Shown here in pieces: positions 7,981-14,448 of a stretch of DNA of 14,448 nt. The notes beneath the pieces were generated by a model. The model saw only the letters and a list, made by a program, of their open reading frames with translations, was not told the origin of the DNA and did not search any database. This stretch comes from JANXXV01 sp038230275 (lineage in GTDB: Bacteria; Acidobacteriota; Terriglobia; Bryobacterales; Bryobacteraceae): the NCBI GenBank assembly GCA_038230275.1, contig JBBRNO010000160.1, positions 1-14,448 of the forward strand. The letters are read 5' to 3'. The position numbers and the translations under genes are program-made. Every line of letters starts with the position of its first letter. Within the stretch, counting starts at the first letter, position 1.

Positions 7981-8059
7981 AACTCTATCTTTTTAGGATA
8001 ACTTGCGATGGCAAGGAGACCGAAGCGGCCGGGCGGATTTGGTTTCTAGCGGACGATTC

Positions 8060-8481
8060 TCACAGCGGATCATCAGCAGCGGGAATGGCCGGGAAGGCGT
8101 TTGGACTCTGCTGCGGCGCATAGGCGGTAAACGAAATTCGAGCATTTAATTCGGCGGCGAGTTTAACGGTCTCTGCCTCCAGAACGAACCATTGTGAATT
8201 GGGTTTGGCGCCAGCCTGCACGCCGACGTTGAATTCACGAATCTTGGCTTTGTCCCAAAGTTCACGTTCCGCCGGCGGCAGCGTCTGAATCAAGGCGCAT
8301 CAGTCCCGAATGGTTGCATCTGCGTTCCTGGTTAGCTTGGACAGTTCAAGGTGGGCGCAATAAGTTCGCTTGTCGCGCCCTGCGTGCAGTACGACTACGT
8401 TTTTCCCCATTGCGGCGATGAGCGGTTGCAGATCGGACTTTGATAGATAGCAAGATCAACGTTCAGGAAATGAGTCGCCAC
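8060..8481 (-). pseudogene. Broken gene for a ~140-residue uncharacterised protein
   Basis: Minus-strand translation from GTG at 8479-8481 gives MATHFLNVDLAIY, then the frame is lost by an apparent one-base deletion near 8441-8443. In the shifted frame it continues KSDLQPLIAAMGKNVVVLH through THLELSK-like sequence to NADATIRD. It then meets an in-frame TGA at 8300-8302 and resumes IQTLPPAERELWDKAKIREF to the stop at 8060-8062. The interval is 422 bases, one short of 141 codons, which fits a single deletion. The TGA could come from a pair of compensating indels (GACTGATGCGCC against an expected GACCTGATGCGC). The start overlaps the methyltransferase stop by one base (TAGTG), so the intact gene was coupled to it. 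The family is not named; similarity to DUF4279-type proteins is only an impression. Assembly error is a real alternative to decay. Confidence 0.65.
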
Positions 8482-9110
8482 TATTTTCGCGCCAACCAAG
8501 CCAGAAACAAACCGTCCGGTTCCACGTCTTCCCAGTAGGAAATCAAACGGCTGGAAACCTCGTGGCAATGGCGGCCGAGCAGTTTCTCCAATTCCTTCCG
8601 GCGGAACCACTTCTCCCAGGCGGGAGTCTTGAGCCGTCCCCAGTGTTCCGCGTTCTTATCGATGATGACGATTTTGCCGCCCGGCTTCACCACACGGCAG
8701 ATCTCAGAGACGGCTCGCTCGATATCGACGGCGTGCTCCAACGATTCGGTGGCATACACCGCATCGAACGAACGGTTCGCGAAAGGCAGGTCGGTCATCG
8801 ACGCGGAACATGGAGCGATTTCTTTAGGAACGAATCGCAGCATCGCTTCGGCAAGGTCAAGACCAACGATGGATGCGTCTGGATTTCGTTCTTTCAGAAT
8901 ACGGGCGAAGCGGCCCTTGCCGCATCCAACGTCCAACACGCGGCCGCCGCGCAGATCACCGAAGTATTCAAGGATCAACTGGACGTGGAAGATACGCGGA
9001 TCGATGGTAGCAGGAAAATGCTCTTCATCGGCGGCCGCTTCATTGAAACTGCGGCGGATTTCTTCAAGACTAATTTGCGGCTGCTTGGAGAGCCAGGAAG
9101 GCCAACGCAC
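8481..9110 (-). CDS. Class I SAM-dependent methyltransferase (methyltransferase-11 type)
   Basis: This is a small soluble methyltransferase. Counted from the GTG at 9108-9110 it has 209 residues. Motif I is RVLDVGCGKGRFA, then VGLDLAEAML (SAM ribose contact), SMTDLPFANRSFDAVYATESLEH split across motifs II-III, and the VVKPGGKIVIID strand typical of the Methyltransf_11 family (ubiquinone/menaquinone and small-molecule methylases). The substrate is unknown. I chose the start at 9110 because GAGG lies eight bases upstream. A GTG at 9162-9164 gives 18 more residues (MLGCGLRLTSRGT...) but has a poorer ribosome site. The gene follows pfk on the same strand and is coupled to the broken gene downstream. 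Confidence 0.83.
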   Translation of the reverse strand: MRWPSWLSKQPQISLEEIRRSFNEAAADEEHFPATIDPRIFHVQLILEYFGDLRGGRVLDVGCGKGRFARILKERNPDASIVGLDLAEAMLRFVPKEIAPCSASMTDLPFANRSFDAVYATESLEHAVDIERAVSEICRVVKPGGKIVIIDKNAEHWGRLKTPAWEKWFRRKELEKLLGRHCHEVSSRLISYWEDVEPDGLFLAWLARK

Positions 9111-9172
9111 GGTATAGACCTCGATTGTACCGCGCGATGTCAGCCTCAGCCCGCACCCGAGCACTAGAGAAT

Positions 9173-9193
9173 CCGGCGCCTTCGAGGCGCTGG
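9173..9193. repeat. Stem-loop between pfk and the methyltransferase gene
   Basis: GCGCCT (9176-9181) and AGGCGC (9185-9190) flank a TCG loop, with two more outer pairs after one mismatch. It starts right after the pfk stop and lacks a T tract, so it is more likely an RNA-processing or stability element, or chance, than a terminator. Confidence 0.4.
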
Positions 9194-9194
9194 T

Positions 9195-10379
9195 CTAACC
9201 CTTCGTCAAAAACACCGGCAGACCAAGCTTATTCGAATAGTTCGGCCGATAATGCTGGGTGTCGTACATCGTAGCAATGTCCACCTTACGAGGCCCAAGT
9301 TTCGGGTCGGGAATCGCCACCAGCGCGTAACATCCACCTTGAATGGCAGCCATTAAGCCAGACTTGCCCTCCAGCACGGCATCCAGCGCGATAGTGCCGA
9401 ACGTGGAGGCGATCAGCTTGTCGGTAAAATCCGGATCTCCGCTGCGAAGATCGTAAGTCAAATCGCTGACTACCGTTTCCTCACTGAAGCGCTGTTTCAA
9501 CTCCGAGCTGAAATCTTCGGCCACGCTCATTTTCTTGCGATGTCCGAACGCGTCCGGCTCGCCATACTCTTGCATCTTGTGGCCTTCCCACTCGGCGCCT
9601 TCAGACAGCACCATCAACGAATAGTTACTGGGGTTGTTCCTCTTGTCGGCCAACAACAGGTCTATCATCTTCTCCAGATTGAACTTATATTCCGGGATGG
9701 CACAGCGGATGGAAGTGACGTAGGCGGTGTAGAGCGCGGTGTAACCCGCGTCTCGCCCGAAAACGCGAAAGATTCCAATGCGTTCGTGCGAACCGACTGT
9801 GGTGCGCTGGCGATTGATGGCGTCCGAAGCACGCGAAATGGCGGTGGAAAAACCAATGCAATACTCGGTATTGCGCACGTCGTTATCCATCGTCTTCGGA
9901 ATGGCAATCACTTTCATCCCCAGCTTGTCCAGCCGGGCCGCGTAACTGAGAGTGTCGTCTCCACCGATGGCGATCAAGTAGTCTAGCTTCAACGTCTCAA
10001 TGTTCTTAAGCACTTGAGAACTCATATCGCTGACAGTTGAGGTGACGCCGCCTTTCGTGACCTCGGCCTTGGGAAAGTCGACGCCCGCCAGAAACTCAGG
10101 GATCTTCTTCATCTTCGACGGGTTGGTGCGGCTGCTATGAAGGAACGTGCCCCCTGTCCTGTCAACCGATCGGGTGTTTTCGCGGGTTAGCGGCAGGATG
10201 TATCTGGCCGTGCTCGCCGCATCTTCGAAATTTACATGGGTCAGCGCTTCCCAGCCCCTGCGAAGGCCTACAACCTCACAATCGCTGTCGCTGCCACGAT
10301 ATACAACGCTCTTAATCACCGCGTTCAGACCCGGCACGTCCCCACCACCGGTGAGTATGCCAATTCGCTTTTTTGCCAT
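9195..10379 (-). CDS. pfp: 6-phosphofructokinase, pyrophosphate-dependent type
   Basis: This enzyme phosphorylates fructose 6-phosphate to fructose 1,6-bisphosphate in glycolysis, reversibly if PPi-dependent. The 394-residue protein has the nucleotide/PPi loop GGGDVPGLNA (11-20), GGDD (139-142), PKTMDND (161-167) with catalytic Asp residues, FGRDAG (207-212) and IPEYK (228-232). In ATP enzymes the first site is GGDG and the second PGTIDND. The Asp142 and Lys162 seen here are the known determinants of PPi use, so I call it PPi-dependent (EC 2.7.1.90); substrate preference in this subgroup should still be tested. The ATG is preceded by a strong AGGAGAA site at 10382-10388. A TACAAT -10 box lies at 10411-10416 with an inverted repeat over the -35 region. 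The symbol reflects the PPi call; pfkA would be the family-level name. Confidence 0.92.
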   Translation of the reverse strand: MAKKRIGILTGGGDVPGLNAVIKSVVYRGSDSDCEVVGLRRGWEALTHVNFEDAASTARYILPLTRENTRSVDRTGGTFLHSSRTNPSKMKKIPEFLAGVDFPKAEVTKGGVTSTVSDMSSQVLKNIETLKLDYLIAIGGDDTLSYAARLDKLGMKVIAIPKTMDNDVRNTEYCIGFSTAISRASDAINRQRTTVGSHERIGIFRVFGRDAGYTALYTAYVTSIRCAIPEYKFNLEKMIDLLLADKRNNPSNYSLMVLSEGAEWEGHKMQEYGEPDAFGHRKKMSVAEDFSSELKQRFSEETVVSDLTYDLRSGDPDFTDKLIASTFGTIALDAVLEGKSGLMAAIQGGCYALVAIPDPKLGPRKVDIATMYDTQHYRPNYSNKLGLPVFLTKG

Positions 10380-10410
10380 GACTTCTCCTGAAAATTGACT
10401 TTCCTGAGCT

Positions 10411-10440
10411 ATTGTAGCTGGTTCGCTTAGACGCCGAACC
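10411..10440 (-). promoter_or_regulatory. Putative pfk promoter with overlapping inverted repeat
   Basis: On the minus strand TACAAT (10411-10416) is a good -10 box about 32 bases before the ATG. The -35 region is not consensus. It is covered by an inverted repeat, GGTTCG (10420-10425), nine bases, CGAACC (10435-10440), which could be a regulator site. This is inferred from sequence alone. Confidence 0.35.
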
Positions 10441-10524
10441 GGGAGAATTGCATAGACTTCTCAGCTGTTTACCTGATGCCTCCGATCATGCCTGCCGCCT
10501 ACCTGTCTTTAGAATGGAAAACCC

Positions 10525-10553
10525 TTGAATCAAAAGCCGTTGCATGGTATCAT
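10525..10553 (+). promoter_or_regulatory. Sigma70-like promoter of the PEP-CTERM gene
   Basis: TTGAAT (10525-10530) and TATCAT (10548-10553) are separated by exactly 17 bases, matching the consensus hexamers at four and five of six positions. Transcription would start near 10560, giving a ~50-base leader before the ATG at 10612. Confidence 0.55.
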
Positions 10554-10611
10554 CAGGGGCGATTCATAATGACGAGCCAAAAAATCATTGGATATCGTAT
10601 CGGAGCGGCGT

Positions 10612-11421
10612 ATGTCATATAAGCGGTTGAAGTTCAAAATAAAACCGCAGTTTGTAATCCTAGCTACAGTTCTAATCGGGGCTCAGCTTGGTCTGGCGAC
10701 TCCGGTTCTTATTGATACGTTCGTTACTGCGCAGACGAACACACCTCTCACGTCGTCATCGACCAGCCATACTGCTTCTGCGAACCTGGGCTCCGAAGTG
10801 TTAGGAGGGTTTCGCATTATGGACGATGTTTGTACTGGTTGCACCGTAAGCCGGCAGGTAAACTTCGCAGCGGAAGGCGCGCCGTTCAAAGATCTGGTTT
10901 TAAATACAGGTAACGGTGTTCAGGGTTCCGGTTTAAGCAGCTATTGCGGTACCGCTAGCTGTGGAGTTGCAACATATAGCACAGGGAACGTAACTCCGAC
11001 TCTTTTCGGACTTGGGGCGGTTGACCTCACCAGTGGCGGAACTAACACCCAAATTACGATCATCGGTAACACCGACCTCACGGTTCAGATTGTCGCTCGC
11101 TTCTATATAAGCTCCGCGATTTACGCGCAGATAACGTTTCCACTCTTGGGAACCGGAAGTGCTTCGACCAATATAGTGGGGGAATTCAACTTCAACGGCA
11201 TAGGCGGTACCGCTCCGATTGTGTATTTTGGCGGTGCCACTGCAAACCTTTTCAAAACCGTGAATGCGATCACGTTTGAAATTGAAGGAACCAGCGCATC
11301 GGACACATTTATCAACTATTTTGCTGCCGACGCTCCAGAACCTGCAAGTTTTGCACTCTTTGCCGGAGGCCTTGGTTGTTTGCTTTGGTACGCGCGAAAG
11401 AAAGCAACGGCTAGAATTTAG
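10612..11421 (+). CDS. PEP-CTERM sorting-domain surface protein
   Basis: This 269-residue exported protein has a signal peptide (basic start, hydrophobic 13-28, cleavage near ALAT/P-type site at about 30). The middle is Gly/Thr/Ser/Asn-rich beta sequence of low complexity. The C-terminal sorting signal is the PEP motif (242-244, PEPASFALF), a hydrophobic helix (246-259) and a basic tail (YARKKATAR). Such proteins are handled by the exosortase/EpsH system, often in exopolysaccharide-producing bacteria, and end in the outer envelope or matrix. Cysteines at 74, 77, 112 and 117 could pair. I chose ATG 10612 (GGAG six bases upstream) over a TTG 24 bases earlier. It has its own promoter and terminator, so it is monocistronic. 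No exosortase is in the window. The passenger domain is not recognised. Confidence 0.85.
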   Translation: MSYKRLKFKIKPQFVILATVLIGAQLGLATPVLIDTFVTAQTNTPLTSSSTSHTASANLGSEVLGGFRIMDDVCTGCTVSRQVNFAAEGAPFKDLVLNTGNGVQGSGLSSYCGTASCGVATYSTGNVTPTLFGLGAVDLTSGGTNTQITIIGNTDLTVQIVARFYISSAIYAQITFPLLGTGSASTNIVGEFNFNGIGGTAPIVYFGGATANLFKTVNAITFEIEGTSASDTFINYFAADAPEPASFALFAGGLGCLLWYARKKATARI

Positions 11422-11439
11422 TTACTTTTGCCGCTCCTA

Positions 11440-11476
11440 TAAAAAGGGACGCTGCCGATGGCAGCGTCCCTTTTTA
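11440..11476. terminator. Bidirectional intrinsic terminator
   Basis: A 17-bp perfect stem (AAAAAGGGACGCTGCC against GGCAGCGTCCCTTTTT plus the outer T-A pair) closes on a 3-base GAT loop, with A and T tracts on both sides. It serves the PEP-CTERM gene on the plus strand and the convergent gene on the minus strand, whose TAA stop (11474-11476) lies in the stem. Confidence 0.92.
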
Positions 11477-12082
11477 TTTCTTTAGAAACGGTAGCTTCTT
11501 CCGAATCTCCGGCCAGAATTCCGTCAACACGAATTCCGCTGTTTCCCCGCCAATGTCGATACCGACCGATCTCGCAATGGTGCCCGCATTCCTGATCCGG
11601 TCTGGGTTCCATTGGTTGGCAATCGCCGCACCGCCTACAAAACCCGCCAGCAGAGGAACATTTACTGTTTCTCCGCCCTTGTCTCTACGCGCCAAAACCG
11701 TGCGCCGCAGCGCATGGCCCAGGCGAGGTTGGAAGCCCTTACAATCACAGCGGTCATAACGGGGCTCCGTTTTCATCGCCACGCTCAAGCCCAAGCTCAG
11801 TGCGTTCTCGGTGGCCCTTCTTCCGTAAAGCGAGAGGAAGCGGTGACCATACCCTTTCGCCCCCTGCCCCCACTCTTTAGGATAGTTATCAAGCTGATCG
11901 AAGCCGGCGCCGATCAGACTGCCAATGGCTCCCCCCGGTGGAAGCGTCAGCTTCAAAGCCCGCCGAGCCTTTCCTTCCGCCGTAAGGGGGACGGCAGGAT
12001 CCCAACTCTTCTGGATCATCTGCGCCGCCAGCGGCAGCGCGCTTACACAGGCAATCAAACCAATCCGGGAAACAGAAATCAT
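11474..12082 (-). CDS. Secreted protein of unknown function, acidobacterial type
   Basis: This 202-residue protein has a signal peptide (hydrophobic 7-19, likely cleavage after LAA near 20). The mature part includes a glycine-rich, weakly hydrophobic segment (PPGGAIGSLIGAGFDQ, 49-63), the signature-like EWGQGAKGYGHRF (70-82), EPRYDRC (106-112) and a second glycine-rich stretch (GFVGGAAIANQW, 147-158). It ends with EFWPEIRKKL. This pattern recurs in Acidobacteria proteins annotated only as hypothetical; I know of no function. The short hydrophobic stretches could insert in or associate with the outer membrane. A GAAGG ribosome site precedes the ATG, and a paired leader structure (12085-12128) may cover it. 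The isomerase gene lies upstream in the same direction, 55 bp away. Confidence 0.75.
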   Translation of the reverse strand: MISVSRIGLIACVSALPLAAQMIQKSWDPAVPLTAEGKARRALKLTLPPGGAIGSLIGAGFDQLDNYPKEWGQGAKGYGHRFLSLYGRRATENALSLGLSVAMKTEPRYDRCDCKGFQPRLGHALRRTVLARRDKGGETVNVPLLAGFVGGAAIANQWNPDRIRNAGTIARSVGIDIGGETAEFVLTEFWPEIRKKLPFLKK

Positions 12083-12084
12083 TG

Positions 12085-12128
12085 TCCAACCTTCGGATCT
12101 TAGATTCCCGTCCCCGGGAAAAGTTGGA
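12085..12128 (-). promoter_or_regulatory. Nested inverted repeats in the leader of the 11474-12082 gene
   Basis: The outer arms TCCAAC (12085-12090) and GTTGGA (12123-12128) enclose an inner hairpin, TTCCCG (12105-12110) and CGGGAA (12115-12120). In minus-strand RNA the outer 3' arm lies between the GAAGG ribosome site and the ATG. The structure could thus limit translation when the gene is read from the isomerase transcript. No T tract follows, so it is not a standard terminator. Confidence 0.35.
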
Positions 12129-12137
12129 TTACATTTG

Positions 12138-13097
12138 CTAGACCCACCAGGCAGCGGCAGGTTGCTCGCGAATCACAATCGAATTGAGGAATCCCGCAGC
12201 CTTAGTTAAACCTTCGTCGGGCGACATCAATGTATCCTCGTGTTCAATAGACAAGACATAATCGTAGCCGAACATGCGCAGCGTGGAAATAAACTCCTTC
12301 CACCACCCGGCATCATGCCCATAGCCGCAGGTGCGGAAGATCCAGGCGCGGTTCCGTTCGTCGGTGTACTTCTTGGTATCCAGTACGCCCATCGCGGGCA
12401 GGTTCCGCTCGTAGATTTGGGTATCCTTCGCGTGCACATGGAAGATGCAGTCGCCCAATACGCGAATGGCGGCGATGGGGTCGATGCCCTGCCAGAACAT
12501 ATGGCTCGGGTCGTAGTTGCAGCCCACGGATTTCCCGCCGATGGCCCGCAACCGCAACATCGTCTCCGGGCTATAAGCGACAAATCCCGGGTGCATTTCG
12601 ACGGCGATTTTCACACCGTGATCTTCGGCGAACTTCCCCTGTTTGGTCCAATACGGCGTCACTTTCTTATCCCACTGCCATGCTAAAACGTCCAGATATT
12701 CCGGTGGCCAGGGGCAAGTCACCCAGTTTGGATACTTCGCTTTGTCGCTGTCGCCAGGGCAGCCGGAAAAGTCGATCACCGTCGAAACGCCCAGCTTCTC
12801 GGCAAGCAAAATCGTCTTCTTGCTGGTTTCCTGGTAAGCCTTCGCAACCGCCGGATCCGGATGCAGTGCATTGCCGTGGCAGCTCAGCGCACTGATAGAA
12901 ACGCCATTGTCATCCAGCAGCGCCTTGAATTCCTTCAGCGCCGCCTTGTTCTGCAACATAGAAAGCTTGCAGTGCGGGTCGCCCGGGTAGTTGCCTGTGC
13001 CCAGTTCCACCGTGTTGATGTTCAGGCTCTTCAGCTTCTCAATCACTTTGTCCAGCGGAAACTGCGCCAGCAATGCCGTAAAAACGCCGACTCTCAT
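12138..13097 (-). CDS. Sugar phosphate isomerase/epimerase-like TIM-barrel protein
   Basis: This 319-residue protein is of the xylose-isomerase-like TIM-barrel superfamily (AP_endonuc_2 fold), typical of sugar and inositol isomerases and epimerases that use a divalent metal. Likely metal ligands are Glu167 (AVEMHPGF), Asp196 and His199 (NYDPSH), His222 (FHVHAKD) and Glu285 (SIEHED). The N-terminus RVGVFTALL and VELGTGNYPGD (30-40) are the usual first strands of this family. No signal peptide is seen, so it is cytosolic. The substrate is not readable; many relatives sit in plant-sugar or myo-inositol catabolism, but no dehydrogenase or transporter is here. The ATG has an AAAGGA site about nine bases upstream. 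It is divergent from ada with a 105-bp gap. Confidence 0.87.
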   Translation of the reverse strand: MRVGVFTALLAQFPLDKVIEKLKSLNINTVELGTGNYPGDPHCKLSMLQNKAALKEFKALLDDNGVSISALSCHGNALHPDPAVAKAYQETSKKTILLAEKLGVSTVIDFSGCPGDSDKAKYPNWVTCPWPPEYLDVLAWQWDKKVTPYWTKQGKFAEDHGVKIAVEMHPGFVAYSPETMLRLRAIGGKSVGCNYDPSHMFWQGIDPIAAIRVLGDCIFHVHAKDTQIYERNLPAMGVLDTKKYTDERNRAWIFRTCGYGHDAGWWKEFISTLRMFGYDYVLSIEHEDTLMSPDEGLTKAAGFLNSIVIREQPAAAWWV

Positions 13098-13122
13098 GAT
13101 AGTTTGTCCTTTTTTTTCGCAG

Positions 13123-13138
13123 TGATCAGAATATCACA
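13123..13138. promoter_or_regulatory. Palindrome GTGAT-N6-ATCAC, possible regulator site
   Basis: Five-base arms GTGAT and ATCAC are separated by six bases in the gap between the isomerase gene and ada. The shape resembles operators of the CRP/FNR family, though the spacing differs from the classical TGTGA-N6-TCACA and TTGAT-N4-ATCAA sites. It is nearer the isomerase start (about 26-41 bases upstream). Confidence 0.3.
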
Positions 13139-13202
13139 GCCAAGGCAGTTCAAAAGCAAGAAGCGGATAGCACCGCCGCGTCAAATTCCGTATCGTTAGA
13201 AC

Positions 13203-14228
13203 ATGCAGGACACGAAACGCTGGACAGCGGTGCTTTCCCGAGAAGAAGATCTTAATGACAGATTTTTTTATGCCGTCCTGTCTACCAAAATATACTGCCG
13301 GCCCGGGTGCCCCTCGCGGCGGCCGAACCGCCGGAATGTGATCTTCTTCAACGCGGCTGCCGACGCGGAACAGGCCGGATTTCGCCCCTGTCTGCGTTGC
13401 AAGCCAACGCAAACGAATCCCGGAACCACGGAGCGGGTATGCCGCTATATTGAAGTACACCTGGACGAATCGCTCACGCTGGAAGCATTAAGCAAGTTCG
13501 CCGGGCTCAGCCCCTTCCATTTGCAACGAACGTTTAAGAGTGCGGTTGGCGTAAGCCCCCGCCAGTATGCAAACGCACTGAGAGCCTCTCGCCTGAAAGC
13601 TGGCCTGGGGAAAGGACATGCCGTGACCGATGCCATGTACGACGCTGGATACAGTTCCTCTAGCAGACTTTATGAACGATCCGGCGGCGAACTGGGGATG
13701 ACCCCCTCCACTTACCGCAATGGCGGCAAAGGCGAACAAATCGATTTCGCCCTCGCCGACTCGCCACTCGGCCGGATGCTGGTAGCCTCCACTCCGAAAG
13801 GCATCTGCGCCATCACGTTCGGGGATTCCGATGCCGCGCTGGAAGCCTCCCTGCGCAGCGAGTTTCCCGCCGCGGATTGCCGCAGCAATGCCGGGCAATT
13901 GTCATCCGCCGTCACCGCCATGGTGCAACACCTGAACGGTGGCACCCGTCACTTTTCGCTACCCTTGGACATCCGCGCCACCGCCTTCCAAAGAATGGTG
14001 TGGAATGCGCTGCAGGCCGTCCCCTATGGCACCACATCGTCCTACGCGGAAATTGCAGCTGCAATCGGCAAACCACAGGCCGTCCGGGCAGTCGCCACGG
14101 CGTGCGCGAAGAACCGGATTGCGGTCGCCATTCCATGCCATCGCGTGGTCCACAAAGACGGCAGCATCAGCGGCTACCGCTGGGGCGTTGATCGAAAGAA
14201 GAAGCTGCTGGAGCATGAGAAGCTCTAG
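13203..14228 (+). CDS. ada: Ada: bifunctional alkylation-response regulator and O6-methylguanine-DNA methyltransferase
   Basis: This is a 341-residue protein with all three Ada parts. The N-terminal Ada zinc domain has Cys32, Cys36, Cys63 and Cys66; Cys32 (IYCRPGC) corresponds to the residue that accepts methyl from DNA phosphotriesters and switches on the regulator. Residues about 75-172 are an AraC-type double helix-turn-helix (SLTLEALSKFAGLSPFHLQR, then GYSSSSRLYERSGGELGMTP). The C-terminal methyltransferase has FQRMVWNALQAVPYGTTSSY and the acceptor PCHRVV with Cys312, which repairs O6-methylguanine by suicide transfer. The length is close to that of E. coli Ada (354). The ATG lacks a strong ribosome site, which fits low basal expression. 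It is probably autoregulated, but I could not identify an Ada box with confidence. The next gene starts 2 bases after its stop. Confidence 0.95.
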   Translation: MQDTKRWTAVLSREEDLNDRFFYAVLSTKIYCRPGCPSRRPNRRNVIFFNAAADAEQAGFRPCLRCKPTQTNPGTTERVCRYIEVHLDESLTLEALSKFAGLSPFHLQRTFKSAVGVSPRQYANALRASRLKAGLGKGHAVTDAMYDAGYSSSSRLYERSGGELGMTPSTYRNGGKGEQIDFALADSPLGRMLVASTPKGICAITFGDSDAALEASLRSEFPAADCRSNAGQLSSAVTAMVQHLNGGTRHFSLPLDIRATAFQRMVWNALQAVPYGTTSSYAEIAAAIGKPQAVRAVATACAKNRIAVAIPCHRVVHKDGSISGYRWGVDRKKKLLEHEKL

Positions 14229-14230
14229 GA

Positions 14231-14448
14231 GTGCTCTCCATTACTCACCATCTGGCCAGGCGGCTGGAAATTGCTGAAGCCGAAGACGGCGCTACCTGCG
14301 TCCAGGCGCAGCAGTTGCTGGACCCGGAAGCGGGCGCCAGTTCCGAACCCTTCCTAGGCGGATATCTGCTCTACGTCGGAGTGGGCTCTCCGTTCACTCA
14401 TGCCCTGGGGCTGGGATTGGCCGGCCCGGTAACGAACGCCGAAGTGGA
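14231..14448 (+). CDS. Probable GNAT-family N-acetyltransferase, 5' part only
   Basis: The reading frame opens at GTG 14231 and runs off the right edge after about 72 codons. It reads MLSITHHLARRLEIAEAEDG, then a Gly-rich GGYLLYVGVGSPFTHALGLGLAGPV. That GG-x(n)-GPGSPxT-x-GLGLxGP style is seen at the N-terminus of a GNAT acetyltransferase group with an extra N-terminal domain; the acetyl-CoA motif would lie beyond the window. The call is therefore tentative. An AGGA lies directly against the GTG, which is too close to be an ideal ribosome site, so coupling to ada (2-base gap) may drive translation. That would put it in the Ada-controlled unit. Confidence 0.55.
   Translation, partial: MLSITHHLARRLEIAEAEDGATCVQAQQLLDPEAGASSEPFLGGYLLYVGVGSPFTHALGLGLAGPVTNAEV

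Noticed and set aside
8002..8016. Small inverted repeat CTTGC-GATG-GCAAG upstream of the TIGR00300 gene
   Set aside because: The arms are five bases, with no promoter boxes at proper spacing around it; chance is likely.
8395..8610. A 71-residue frame ending WGKT on the minus strand
   Set aside because: Its first half is out of frame with the methyltransferase and its second half is the frameshifted beginning of the broken gene at 8060-8481, so it is not a separate gene.
13140..13200. Possible Ada box upstream of ada (GCAA-containing AAAAGCAAG stretch)
   Set aside because: The AAT-N6-GCAA pattern of the E. coli site is not met, and no convincing -10/-35 pair lies beside it.

Overview
The window looks like chromosomal DNA of an Acidobacteriota bacterium, probably of the Solibacter/Bryobacter type. 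The main clues are a PEP-CTERM surface protein, two small secreted proteins of a style common in that phylum, a high-GC background, frequent GTG and TTG starts, and a pyrophosphate-type phosphofructokinase. This placement is inferred from gene content, not from a phylogenetic marker. I see no rRNA, tRNA, CRISPR array, insertion sequence, phage or plasmid gene. Most of the window is ordinary chromosome.

Left part (1-4878). A secreted two-module beta protein of unknown function lies on the minus strand (168-818). Diverging from it is a two-gene plus-strand operon with a 4-bp stop/start overlap: a predicted alpha/alpha-toroid protein (924-2006), then an 888-residue protein carrying a GT2 and a GT4 glycosyltransferase in one chain (2003-4669). 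These two probably act together on a cell-surface or secreted glycan.

Middle part (4879-10379). All genes are on the minus strand. In order of transcription they are: phosphofructokinase with PPi-type active-site motifs; a small class I methyltransferase; a broken uncharacterised gene that overlaps its stop by one base; a TIGR00300 (LOR/SDH, archaeal-type ornithine cyclodeaminase) protein; QueF, the last step of preQ1 synthesis; and a 491-residue protein joining a long helical region to a C-terminal methyltransferase. The last three overlap (4 bp and 11 bp) and are very probably one translationally coupled unit. The last gene converges with the glycosyltransferase operon and resembles surface-polysaccharide methyltransferases, so a shared glycan role is possible but unproven.

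Right part (10380-14448). A PEP-CTERM protein with its own sigma70-like promoter is followed by a bidirectional terminator shared with a convergent secreted protein. Upstream of the latter is a xylose-isomerase-like TIM-barrel sugar isomerase/epimerase. Divergent from that is a full-length Ada protein (methyl phosphotriester sensor, AraC regulator and O6-methylguanine methyltransferase), followed closely by the start of a probable GNAT acetyltransferase cut by the window edge.

I do not see a convincing new defence or mobile system. The items most worth a second look are the glycosyltransferase fusion with its toroid partner, the helical-region methyltransferase coupled to queF and the TIGR00300 gene, and the broken but still recognisable gene at 8060-8481.
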